Below, piece after piece: positions 29,049-37,061 of a stretch of 64,000 nucleotides of DNA (position 1 is the first letter of the stretch; the number at the start of each line of letters is the position of its first letter). Under the pieces are notes generated by a model. The model made no database searches. It was not told the origin of the DNA and saw only the letters and a list, made by a program, of their open reading frames with translations. Source of the stretch: Anaerolineae bacterium (GTDB lineage Bacteria > Chloroflexota > Anaerolineae > Aggregatilineales > Phototrophicaceae). The stretch covers positions 186,001 through 250,000 of the forward strand of contig JADLAY010000024.1 of the NCBI GenBank assembly GCA_020849765.1. The letters are read 5' to 3'. The position numbers and the translations under genes are program-made.

Positions 29049-29474
29049 TCAGTGGCTGCAGGAGCCGCAACCGGCCGCATCGGCCTCACCGCTGTCCTTG
29101 GTCTTGAACGAGTGGCCGCAGCCGCAGGACGACACCGCGTTCGGGTTGTCGATGCGGAAGCCGCCGCCCATCAGGCTGTCGACGTAATCGATGACAGCGC
29201 CGCGCAGGTACATCAGGCTGGTCGGGTCGACGACGAGGCGGACGCCTTCGTTTTCGACGACGGCGTCGAATTCGCGCGGGCTCGGCTCGAAGGCCATGCC
29301 GTACTGCAGGCCGGAGCAGCCCCCGCCGCTGACGAAGACGCGCAGCGCGTGATCGGGAATACTGCGCTGGCTGAGCAGCGTCTTGATCATCTGGTTTGCC
29401 GCAGGCGTGACGGTGAGAACTACTTCTTCTTCAAACGTCTGTGGCTCAATGGTAATAGGCTCGTTAACCGCCAT
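29049..29474 (-). CDS. Iron-sulfur cluster carrier/insertion protein, IscA/ErpA/HesB family
   Basis: 141 residues. The three cluster-binding cysteines are present: 'SGGGCSGLQY' and 'SSCGCGHSF'. An N-terminal extension of about 20 residues and a C-terminal tail with two further cysteines ('GCGSCSH') are unusual for the family. It passes Fe-S clusters to apoproteins in the cytoplasm. The SufR-like regulator gene lies 88 bases upstream on the same strand, so the two are probably co-transcribed. Confidence 0.9.
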   Translation of the reverse strand: MAVNEPITIEPQTFEEEVVLTVTPAANQMIKTLLSQRSIPDHALRVFVSGGGCSGLQYGMAFEPSPREFDAVVENEGVRLVVDPTSLMYLRGAVIDYVDSLMGGGFRIDNPNAVSSCGCGHSFKTKDSGEADAAGCGSCSH

Positions 29475-29562
29475 GTCCCGTCCCTTTTCTTTCGAATACC
29501 TCAGGTTTCGTTATCTTAGCACCAGAAAATGGGTGTGTCAATTTTCCTCATCTGCATATTGT

Positions 29563-30201
29563 TTATTCGCCGAACGACGGAATTAAGAACGAGCATTCGC
29601 GGTCGCCGTTGGATACGTGCGAGATCAGGCGCGGGACGACGCCGAGCAGCGACGACACCAGGCGCATATCCATGGCGCACAGGGCGCTGGTCGTCTCTGC
29701 AAGCGGGTGGTAGGGGCAGTTCCGCGTGTGCAGGATGAACCCTTCGTCGCAGGCTTCCCAATCGGCATTGTAGCCGTGCTCGCTCATATACTCGACGGCG
29801 GTCGTCAGGCGGTCTTCGAGAGTGGAGGACGGATCGTAGGGCACATCGTCAGCCATCTGATCGGCGACGCCTTCGAAGATGACATTGACCGTCTCGGCGG
29901 GGAACGTCTGCTCGATCTGGCGGACGAGACCGGTGATCAGGCGCTCGAAGTTATGTGGAAAGTGATCTCGGGCTTTGTCGGTCAGGGCGTAAACGTGCTG
30001 GGGTCTGCCGGGCGACGTGCGCCGGCGGAGTTCTGGCGAGGTGACCAGTTCTTCCGCCTGGAGCAGATTGATGTGGTGGCGTACGGTGACCGGCGTGATC
30101 AGCTTGCCCCGGCGTATGTGGAGTTCGGCGACGATTTCGTCGACCGTCGCTTCCCCGTTCTCGCTCAGGATGTCGAGGATATATTGCCTCGTTTGCTGCA
30201 T
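29563..30201 (-). CDS. SufR-like Fe-S-sensing winged-helix transcriptional regulator
   Basis: 212 residues. An N-terminal winged helix-turn-helix ('MQQTRQYILDILSENGEATVDEIVAEL'; 'SPGRPQHVYALTDKA') is followed by a C-terminal domain with four cysteines, C151, C162, C175 and C203, of which C162 is in the characteristic 'NCPYHPLA'. This matches SufR, a 2Fe-2S- or 4Fe-4S-binding repressor of Fe-S assembly genes. Its position before the IscA-type gene supports that role. An operator could not be assigned with confidence in the AT-rich leader 30202-30260. Confidence 0.85.
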   Translation of the reverse strand: MQQTRQYILDILSENGEATVDEIVAELHIRRGKLITPVTVRHHINLLQAEELVTSPELRRRTSPGRPQHVYALTDKARDHFPHNFERLITGLVRQIEQTFPAETVNVIFEGVADQMADDVPYDPSSTLEDRLTTAVEYMSEHGYNADWEACDEGFILHTRNCPYHPLAETTSALCAMDMRLVSSLLGVVPRLISHVSNGDRECSFLIPSFGE

Positions 30202-30287
30202 GTCATCACACTTCGAACCTATTTGATGAAAAAGTTTATCACCGTGAGCATAATTATGTCAATCAAATGATCATAGGAAATGCAGGG

Positions 30288-30340
30288 CGCTTGGCTGTTG
30301 GGTATTCGCTTTTGGCAGTAATGGCCGACTGCCGACCGCC
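30288..30340. repeat. Heptamer repeats in the sufR-like/padR divergent spacer
   Basis: cgcttgg, ctgttgg, gtattcg, cttttgg, cagtaat, ggccgac, tgccgac in 7-base register. It is a degenerate array of the TTGGC type, lying between the divergently transcribed SufR-like and PadR-like genes. Confidence 0.6.
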
Positions 30341-30447
30341 TCCAGAGGCTTGCGGACTGGGCGGTAGGGCAGTAGGCTTATGCAATATCCGTATTGACGC
30401 CGACATGTCGTTATTCGACATATGCGCGCATGAATTTGTGGGCGTTA

Positions 30448-30774
30448 ATGTTCTCGACCACACCGCTTTCCGAAGCGACGTTCTACATTCTGCTCAGCCT
30501 GGCGCCGGGGCCGAAGCATGGCTATGCCATCATTCAAGAGGTCGAGTCGTTGAGCAACCGGCGCATCCGCCTGAGCACGGGCACGCTGTTCGGCGCGATC
30601 AAGCGGCTGCTGGCCGACGGTTGGATTGAACCGGTCGAAGCAGAGCGCGCGCCGCGCGGGCGCAAGTCCTACCGGCTGACGGCGGACGGCCGCACGATGA
30701 TGATGACGGAATACCGGCGTCTGCGCACGTTAGCCGACCTGGCGGCGCGGCATCTGAACGAAAGCCGTGACTGA
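30448..30774 (+). CDS. PadR-family transcriptional regulator
   Basis: 108 residues from the ATG at 30448; the ATG at 30430 is an alternative and neither has a strong ribosome site. The PadR signature is clear: 'EATFYILLSLAPGPKHGYAIIQEVE', then 'LSTGTLFGAIKRLLADGWIEP' and 'YRLTADGR' of the wing. PadR proteins repress nearby genes in answer to small molecules. Its stop shares a base with the start of the next gene (TGATG), so it probably controls and is co-expressed with that membrane protein. Confidence 0.9.
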   Translation: MFSTTPLSEATFYILLSLAPGPKHGYAIIQEVESLSNRRIRLSTGTLFGAIKRLLADGWIEPVEAERAPRGRKSYRLTADGRTMMMTEYRRLRTLADLAARHLNESRD

Positions 30775-33029
30775 TGACGCGGGCGAGTACGAACGAGCGG
30801 CGGCTGCATCTGGCGGCGCTGGCGGCCTTCTGCGGCATGACAGTTATTCTGCTGCACCCGCTGTGGGCTTACAACGGCGTCCGCGTCGCCGGCTATGACT
30901 GGTTCAACTACAACTGGAACTTCTGGTGGATACGGCACGCGCTGGCGACGCCGGGCCTGAACGTCTACCTGAACGACTTCGCCATGTTCCCGGCCATGAG
31001 CAACTATGGCTATCACGCGCTGGCGGCCTTCTGGTATCCGCTGTGGGCGCTGATCGAGCCATGGGCGGGGACGCTGACGGCGGTCAACGTCATCATCACG
31101 CTCGCCTGCGTGCTCAACGGCTATCTGACGTTCGCCTGGCTGCGCGCTGAGGGCGTTCGCGCCGGAATGGCGCTGCTCGGCGGGCTGATGCTGCAAACGC
31201 TGCCGATCAGTCGCTACTTCTACTACAACACGCATCTCAACCTGACGGACTGGTTCTGGCTGCCGGGTCTGCTGCTGATGTGGCGACAGATCGTGCGGGC
31301 TGCGAGCGGATGGCGTCCGTGGGCGGCGTTAGGCTGGAGCGCCGTCTTCGGCGTCGCGCTCTGGGGGCTGCTGCTGACGGACTTGCAGTTCCCGATCTTT
31401 GCCGCGGCGGTCGTCGCGCCCTACGGCGCGCTGACGTTGATCGTCGGCGGGCTGCCGGGCGCGGAGGCCGCGGCACGGCTGCGGCGTAACACGCGCTTGT
31501 GGCTCGTCGGCTGCGGGGTCGTCGCGGTCGCCGTGGGGCTGAGCCTGATGTGGTTCGCCGGGCCGTTCCCGTACATCGCGCGCTTCCAGGGCGAACTGGT
31601 GCCCGGCCCGGCGGCGGATCGCCCCGGCATCCCGTTCCCGGCGGGCTTCTTGAGCATGGCGCAGGAATGGTGGCAGTGGGATCGTCCGTCGCTGGGGGCG
31701 TTCTTCCCGCTGTTGCTGCTGGCGACGACGATCTGGGCGCTGGTCTATCGCCGAGCTCCATCTGGCATAGGCGCGGGCTGGATGCGCTGGTTCTGGCTGT
31801 CGCTGGCACTGGTGCCGCTGATCTTCGCCATGGGGCCGTATCTGCACCTGGGCGAGACGCAGGTCGGGCTGCCCTACCTGTGGATCTACGATCTGACGGC
31901 GGGCATGTTCCGCATGCCGTGGCGGCTGGCGCCGATTGGCGTGATCGCCGGGGCGGCTTTTATCGGGCTGACATGGACGGCGATCCTCAAACGGCGGCGC
32001 ATCTCACTGCCTGCGCGCGTCTGGGGCGGGGCGGCGGCGCTGCTGCTGCTCGCGATCAGCGTGCGCCTGTTCGAGACGCGCCCGCTCGACCCGGTGCTGC
32101 CGGATTACGACTTCTATAGGCAGATGGGCGCGGAGCAGGGCGCAGCCTATGACGACTACGTGGTGGTCGACGCGCCGACCGGCATGGGCACCGGCGAGGT
32201 GCTGATCGGCAATGCGCGGGCGATCCAGTACCAGTACTACGGCATGCTGCATCACAAGCGGATGGTCAACGGCTTCATCTCACGCGCACCAATCGACCAG
32301 TTCTATTACATCGAGACGGGCGATCCGCTTTTGAGCTGGCTGGGGCAGCGCGTCTTCCTCGACCCCGCCGCGGTCGAGCCGCTGCTGCGCGAGCGCATCT
32401 ACGGTTGGCCGATTGGCTACATCGTGCTGCACACGGACGACATCGGGCGCAACTCGTCGACGCCGCAGGAGATCATCGGCTACTTCAACCAGCTGGACGA
32501 TCTGCTGTGCCCGATGTGGATCGAGGGGGCGGCGGTGGTCTATCGCACGCGCTGGCATCCCGATGGCTGCCCGCCGCGGACGCCGCCGGAAAGCGCGCCG
32601 GGCATCTACACGATTGACCTGGGCGCGGCGGGCGATGAGCGTTACATCGGCTGGGGCTGGCACTGGCAGGAGGACGTCGGGGCGACGCGCTGGCGCTGGG
32701 CGGGCGAGTACCCGGAAGCGCGGCTGTACGTCGATCTGCCGCCGGGCGCCTACCGGCTGACGCTGGCGGCCCAGGCCTTCTGGGAGCCGCGGCAGCTTGA
32801 GTTGCGGGTCAATGGCGAGCCTGTCGGGGATGCGGTGGCCGTCGAGCCGGATGCTTTGCAGGAGTTCACGTTCGACGTGCCCGCGGAGGCGATCGGCGAC
32901 GGCCAGCACATCGAGATCACGCTGGCCTATGACGGGGTGATCGTCCCGGCGGAGGTCGGCCAGAGCGGCGATCCGCGCAAGCTGTCGGTCGCCGTCGATT
33001 GGGTGCGGATTGAAGCAAGTGATGAGTAG
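30774..33029 (+). CDS. Large GT-C-like integral membrane protein with C-terminal beta-sandwich, paralogue 1
   Basis: 751 residues, about 11 membrane helices up to residue ~440, then an extracytoplasmic C-terminal part. The first loop has 'GYDWFNYNWNFWW' with an Asp (D42) placed like the catalytic Asp of GT-C glycosyltransferases. The C-terminal ~150 residues ('GDERYIGWGWHWQED...LYVDLPPGAYRLTL') look like a carbohydrate-binding beta-sandwich. A paralogue with the same plan is at 53532-55763. It probably moves a sugar from a polyprenyl carrier to a surface acceptor, but no exact family is assigned. Confidence 0.7.
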   Translation: MTRASTNERRLHLAALAAFCGMTVILLHPLWAYNGVRVAGYDWFNYNWNFWWIRHALATPGLNVYLNDFAMFPAMSNYGYHALAAFWYPLWALIEPWAGTLTAVNVIITLACVLNGYLTFAWLRAEGVRAGMALLGGLMLQTLPISRYFYYNTHLNLTDWFWLPGLLLMWRQIVRAASGWRPWAALGWSAVFGVALWGLLLTDLQFPIFAAAVVAPYGALTLIVGGLPGAEAAARLRRNTRLWLVGCGVVAVAVGLSLMWFAGPFPYIARFQGELVPGPAADRPGIPFPAGFLSMAQEWWQWDRPSLGAFFPLLLLATTIWALVYRRAPSGIGAGWMRWFWLSLALVPLIFAMGPYLHLGETQVGLPYLWIYDLTAGMFRMPWRLAPIGVIAGAAFIGLTWTAILKRRRISLPARVWGGAAALLLLAISVRLFETRPLDPVLPDYDFYRQMGAEQGAAYDDYVVVDAPTGMGTGEVLIGNARAIQYQYYGMLHHKRMVNGFISRAPIDQFYYIETGDPLLSWLGQRVFLDPAAVEPLLRERIYGWPIGYIVLHTDDIGRNSSTPQEIIGYFNQLDDLLCPMWIEGAAVVYRTRWHPDGCPPRTPPESAPGIYTIDLGAAGDERYIGWGWHWQEDVGATRWRWAGEYPEARLYVDLPPGAYRLTLAAQAFWEPRQLELRVNGEPVGDAVAVEPDALQEFTFDVPAEAIGDGQHIEITLAYDGVIVPAEVGQSGDPRKLSVAVDWVRIEASDE

Positions 33030-33101
33030 TGCTCAGTCCTCGGTACTCGGTGCTCAGCAATGACAGGTTCACGGTGCATGGTTCACAGTTCATTGTTTGT
33101 C
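33029..33101. repeat. Heptamer repeats starting at the stop codon (GTGCTCA and GTTCACG types)
   Basis: 33029-33056 is gtgctca, gtcctcg, gtactcg, gtgctca, the first unit sharing the last base of the stop codon. 33067-33101 is gttcacg, gtgcatg, gttcaca, gttcatt, gtttgtc. The same pair of types, in the same order, occurs at 3082-3135. Confidence 0.85.
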
Positions 33102-33202
33102 GAGAGGAATCTTGCAGGAGTAGAAACTGCCGTCGAGTGGGTGGTCAGAGCCTGTTTATGCAGATTAGTAAATCACCGGGTCATGAAGATACATCCAACG
33201 AC

Positions 33203-33251
33203 CGCCGGATGGTCAACCATCCGGCTGAGGTTGCGTCCCGTGAACGGGACT
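33203..33251 (+). repeat. Twin-hairpin interspersed repeat, stem-variant copy
   Basis: GCCGGATGG-tcaa-CCATCCGGC, linker TGAGGTTGC, then GTCCCG-tgaa-CGGGAC. It aligns without gaps over 49 bases to the copy at 4857-4919: the loops TCAA and TGAA and the linker are conserved, while both stems differ by paired, compensating changes. It faces the minus-strand copy 12 bases downstream. Confidence 0.82.
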
Positions 33252-33263
33252 AAATCTGCTTGA

Positions 33264-33326
33264 GCAGCCCGGTTCACCGGGCGCAAGTCTAGCCAGGGCA
33301 TTGATGCCCTGGCGGAGTTCGTTCCG
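33264..33326 (-). repeat. Twin-hairpin interspersed repeat, minus-strand copy
   Basis: The reverse complement matches 4857-4919 over 63 bases with only a few differences (CGGAACGAACTCCGCC..., linker TAGACTTGC). It is tail-to-tail with the variant copy at 33203-33251. The 387-base spacer 33030-33416 is made almost wholly of repeats and shows no gene. Confidence 0.85.
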
Positions 33327-33416
33327 GATTAGTTGGTCAACCCGCATCAGCAGGCTTACCGCCCAAATCGGTAGTGCTGTGTGGCGCGGGATGTGCGGGA
33401 CGTATGGGGAAATCGA

Positions 33417-34853
33417 ATGCAGACAGAATTGACACGACTGACGATTACGGAAGCGGCGGCGCTGATCGAGGCCCGGAAGCTGTCGCCGGTGGAACTGACG
33501 CAAGCCCACCTCGACCGCATCGCCGAGATCGACCCGCTGTTGAATGCCTTCATCACGCTGACGCCAGACATCGCTTTGGAGGCGGCGCGGCAAGCGGAAG
33601 CCGAAATCGCGCGCGGGAAGTATCGCGGGCCGCTGCACGGCGTCCCGATGGCATTCAAGGACGTGTACGAGACGGCGGGCGTTCGCACGACGATGGGCGC
33701 GAAGTTTCTGGCCGACTACATCCCGGCACAAGATGCGTTCGTGATTGAGCGCCTGAAGGCGGCGGGCGTGGTCATGCTGGGCAAACTGAACCAGCACGAG
33801 ATCGCGCTCGGCGTGACCAGCGACAACCCCTATTACGGCACCTGCCGCAACCCGTGGGATACGTCGCGCATCCCCGGCGGTTCGTCGGGCGGGAGCGCGG
33901 CGGCGCTGGCGGCAGGGCTGTGCATGGGCTCGCTCGGCAGCGATTCGCGTGGGTCGATCCGCACACCGGCATCGCTGTGCGGGGTAGTGGGGTTGAAGCC
34001 GACCTACGGTGCGGTGAGCACGCGCGGCGTGCTGCCGCTCGGCTGGTCGCTCGATCATGCGGGGCCGATGGCGCGCACGGCTGCGGACACCGACCTGTTG
34101 TTCGACGTGCTGTGCGCCCACGACCCGCACGATCCACTGATGGTGCGCTCGGGTGCCCCGGTGCTGCTGGATCGGCGCGACGATTTGCGCGGGGTGACGA
34201 TCGGCGTGGCGCGCGACGCCTACTTCCGCGATGCATCGGATGACGTGCTGGCCGTGGTCGAGAAAGCCGTCGGCCTGCTGCGCCAGGCCGGGGCTGACGT
34301 GCGCGATGTCGACTTCGGTTTCCTGGCCGATGTGCGCCCGCACAGCCGTATCATCATGGAGGCCGAGGGTGCGGCGCTGTATGCCGAACGGCTGGCGACG
34401 ACCCCGGAAGACTTCAGCGCGGACGTGCGCGTGCGGCTGTTCAATGGGCGAGGCTATACGGCGGTCGAGTATGCAAATGCGCGGCGGGTTCAGATATTGG
34501 CGACACGCCGACTGCACGATTTCATGGATGCGCAGGAATTGGACGCCTTCATCCTGCCGTCGACGCCGATGACCGCGCCGCGACTCAGTGATCCTGCGGA
34601 GATGGAGGCCGGGCGTGCATCGCTTTCGCGCTTCGCGGCTGCCTTCAACATGACCGGTTTTCCGGCGCTCAGCTTCCCCGGTGGGCGCGACCGCCACGGA
34701 CTGCCGGTCGGCGTACAGATCGTCGCGCGGCCATTTTTTGATAAGATCACGTTGCAAGTCGCTCAAATCCTTGAAAAGATGGTAGTCTGGACATATCCTG
34801 AGCACATCACCAAGCGGGACGCTGACGATGACAGTGACGCAATTGCCAAATGA
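33417..34853 (+). CDS. Amidase-signature family hydrolase (GatA-like)
   Basis: 478 residues from the ATG at 33417 (GGGGAAA upstream). The Ser-cisSer-Lys triad is visible as K81 ('GVPMAFKD'), S156 ('IPGGSSGGS') and S180 ('GSDSRGSIRTPAS'), with the spacing of GatA (K79/S154/S178). The motif GSDSRGS replaces the common GTDTGGS. No gatB or gatC adjoins, so it is more likely a catabolic amidase (amide, carbamate or allophanate type) than the transamidosome subunit. It overlaps the next gene by 26 bases. Confidence 0.88.
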   Translation: MQTELTRLTITEAAALIEARKLSPVELTQAHLDRIAEIDPLLNAFITLTPDIALEAARQAEAEIARGKYRGPLHGVPMAFKDVYETAGVRTTMGAKFLADYIPAQDAFVIERLKAAGVVMLGKLNQHEIALGVTSDNPYYGTCRNPWDTSRIPGGSSGGSAAALAAGLCMGSLGSDSRGSIRTPASLCGVVGLKPTYGAVSTRGVLPLGWSLDHAGPMARTAADTDLLFDVLCAHDPHDPLMVRSGAPVLLDRRDDLRGVTIGVARDAYFRDASDDVLAVVEKAVGLLRQAGADVRDVDFGFLADVRPHSRIIMEAEGAALYAERLATTPEDFSADVRVRLFNGRGYTAVEYANARRVQILATRRLHDFMDAQELDAFILPSTPMTAPRLSDPAEMEAGRASLSRFAAAFNMTGFPALSFPGGRDRHGLPVGVQIVARPFFDKITLQVAQILEKMVVWTYPEHITKRDADDDSDAIAK

Positions 34854-35295
34854 AGAAACGGATTGGGCTTCAGCGGTCGATTCGCTGGTGCAGCGCGGAG
34901 TCGCGACCTGGGGCCCGCTGGTCTTGAGCAAGGCGTTCGCGCGCTACGTCGTCGAGCATTACCCGCTGCTGCCCATGGGCGGGATCGATTGGGATCGGGT
35001 CGACGACGGCGTGCAGCGGCCGATTGACCACGCACCGGCGATTGAAGCGGCGACCTTCATGCTGGCGACGCGTGTCGCCTCGTTCTCGCGGCTGGCCGTG
35101 GTCACGGGCGCACGGCAGCCGCCGCTGATCCTGTCGTTCGCCAGCCTCATGCGCCACATCGAGCGGGTGACGGTGCCGCGCCTGACCTACTGCGTCGGGC
35201 TGCTGATCGATGGCGATGGCGAGCGGTTGGCGCTCGATCATTTCATCGAGCACCGGCGCGACAGCCACATCCTGATCGGCGGCTTTCCGCGCTAA
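34828..35295 (+). CDS. Hypothetical protein overlapping the amidase gene
   Basis: 155 residues, soluble, no signal peptide and no motif that I recognise. It has a mixed alpha/beta look with a hydrophobic core segment 'LTYCVGLLIDGDGERLALDHFIEHR'. It begins 26 bases inside the 3' end of the amidase gene in another frame and is probably coupled to it. It ends four bases before the convergent permease gene. Function unknown. Confidence 0.6.
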   Translation: MTVTQLPNEETDWASAVDSLVQRGVATWGPLVLSKAFARYVVEHYPLLPMGGIDWDRVDDGVQRPIDHAPAIEAATFMLATRVASFSRLAVVTGARQPPLILSFASLMRHIERVTVPRLTYCVGLLIDGDGERLALDHFIEHRRDSHILIGGFPR

Positions 35296-35298
35296 GTG

Positions 35299-36144
35299 CT
35301 ATCCACCGCCGTTGTTTCGCGTAGTCAAGCGTGTTCCGAGCCTATCCGCGACCCACACCATCAGCGTGATCGCGATCCCCGGCGCGATGCCGACCCAGGG
35401 CGCAATGCGGAAGGCCTGACGCCCGTCGTAGAGCATCGCTCCCCAATCGGGATCGCCCAGCGCACCCCCCAGGCCGAGAAAACTGAGCGCCGCACTATTG
35501 AGCAGGCTGTAGCTGAAGGCCAGCACGCTGGCCGCGGCGATCTGCCCGGCGATGTTGGGCAGCGCATGGCGAAAGAGCACGCGGGCTTCGTCGGCACCGA
35601 TGGCGCGGGCCGCCTCGACGTAGGGCGAGATCAGTGCGCCGCGCCCGGCGACCTGAATTAAGCGCGCGACAGGCGCGATCTGGCTGATGCCCGCGGCGAT
35701 GGCGACCGGCAGCGGGCCGCTGCCGATCAGCGTGATGGTGACGAGTCCGAGCAGCAGGCCGGGAATCGCGAACAGCGCCTCGATCAGGCTGTTGAGCAGG
35801 CTCGGCAGCCACGAGAGTGCCGCGCCGCGTCCGGACGCAGGCTGCCAGGCGGCCAGCAAACCGAGCGGGATGCCGACCGACAGGGCAAGCAGCGCGGCGA
35901 TCAGGGCGATAGCGAGTGTGCGCTGCCCGCCATGGAGCAGGCGGCTCAAGACGTCACGGCCAAACTGATCGGTGCCGAGCCAGTGCGCCGCGCTTGGCGG
36001 GAGAAACTGGTCTGTGGGCGCGGTCGCCATCGGGTCGTAGGGCGCAAAGGCTGGGGCGATCACGAAGAGCACAATCAGCGCGAGGATAGTCAGCGCCCGC
36101 CAGGGCATTCTGCGTTGCGATATGAGGGCCAGTCCGCCGTTCAT
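35299..36144 (-). CDS. Peptide/nickel-type ABC transporter permease (DppC/NikC family)
   Basis: 281 residues, six predicted helices. The N-terminal 'FAPYDPMATAPTDQFLPPSAAHWLGTDQFGRDVLSRLL' region (DppC hallmark, GTDxxGRD) and the EAA loop around 'EAARAIGADEARVLFRHALPN' are clear. It overlaps the partner permease by 4 bases. With 37058-38659 and 36141-37061 it forms a binding protein-permease-permease unit; no ATPase genes follow, since the next gene is convergent. Confidence 0.9.
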   Translation of the reverse strand: MNGGLALISQRRMPWRALTILALIVLFVIAPAFAPYDPMATAPTDQFLPPSAAHWLGTDQFGRDVLSRLLHGGQRTLAIALIAALLALSVGIPLGLLAAWQPASGRGAALSWLPSLLNSLIEALFAIPGLLLGLVTITLIGSGPLPVAIAAGISQIAPVARLIQVAGRGALISPYVEAARAIGADEARVLFRHALPNIAGQIAAASVLAFSYSLLNSAALSFLGLGGALGDPDWGAMLYDGRQAFRIAPWVGIAPGIAITLMVWVADRLGTRLTTRNNGGG

Positions 36145-37061
36145 GCACCCTCACGCAGACGTGGATCGACCGCCGCGATCGTGAAATCGACGAGCAGGTT
36201 AGCGACGATGACGACCGTCGCCGCCCAGATGACGATGCCCTGGACGACCGGGTAATCCTGGCGCAGAGTCGCATCCAGCAGCAGACGGCCGATGCCAGGG
36301 CGCGAGAAGATCGACTCGGTGACGACGGCGCCACCGAGCAAGAAAGCCGCCTGAATGCCGATCTGGCCGATGATGGCGGGCAGGGCAGGGCGCGCGACGT
36401 GCTGCAGGAAGACGGTCGCTCTACGCAGACCCTTGGCGCGTGCGGTCTGAACATGAGGCTGGTAAATCGTCTCGGCGAGGGCGGCCTGCGTCACGCGGCC
36501 AATGCCGCCGGAAAGCTGTAAGCCGAGGACGAGCGCGGGCAGGATCAACTGGCTCAAGCGGCCGGCGCCGCCGCTCGGCAGCAGGCCAAGCTGGGCGGTG
36601 AAGACGAAGATGGCGAGCGTGCCTGTCCAGTAGACCGGCGCGCTGAGGACGAAGGCGAGCACGGCATCGGCCAATGAACGGACGAGGCCTGTGCCAAGAG
36701 CGGCCAATGCGCCGAGGGCGATGCCCGCTGTCACGGCGACGGCCAGGCTGGCGACGGCCAGCTCGACGGTGGCGCCGACCTGCTGAGCGACGATCTCGAC
36801 GATCGGCTGGCCGGTCAGCAGCGACGAGCCGAGATCGCCCGTCAGCAGCGAGCCGAGGAAGCGGGCGTACTGCACCGCCGCCGGTTGATCCAGCCCCAGG
36901 GCTGCGCGGCGCTCGGCGATGGTTGCGGGCGAGGCGCCGCTCTCGATCAACTGCGTGAGCAGGCCATCGCCCGGCAGCAGGCGCAGGGCGAAGAAGACGA
37001 GTGTCGCCGCCAGCCAGAGCGTGAAGACAGCAGCCAGGGCGCGGCGCGCCAGTCCGTTCAT
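36141..37061 (-). CDS. Peptide/nickel-type ABC transporter permease (DppB/NikB family)
   Basis: 306 residues from the ATG at 37061, which overlaps the stop of the binding protein gene (ATGA); the frame remains open to 37301 only as overlap with that gene. DppB-type features: 'FALRLLPGDGLLTQL', 'YARFLGSLLTGDLGSSLLTGQPI' and the EAA loop 'TARAKGLRRATVFLQHVARPAL'. It forms the channel with the downstream DppC-like protein. Confidence 0.9.
   Translation of the reverse strand: MNGLARRALAAVFTLWLAATLVFFALRLLPGDGLLTQLIESGASPATIAERRAALGLDQPAAVQYARFLGSLLTGDLGSSLLTGQPIVEIVAQQVGATVELAVASLAVAVTAGIALGALAALGTGLVRSLADAVLAFVLSAPVYWTGTLAIFVFTAQLGLLPSGGAGRLSQLILPALVLGLQLSGGIGRVTQAALAETIYQPHVQTARAKGLRRATVFLQHVARPALPAIIGQIGIQAAFLLGGAVVTESIFSRPGIGRLLLDATLRQDYPVVQGIVIWAATVVIVANLLVDFTIAAVDPRLREGA

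Noticed and set aside
33029..33330. Possible insertion sequence remnant
   Set aside because: No transposase frame, no long terminal inverted repeats and no target duplication; the spacer consists of small repeats only.
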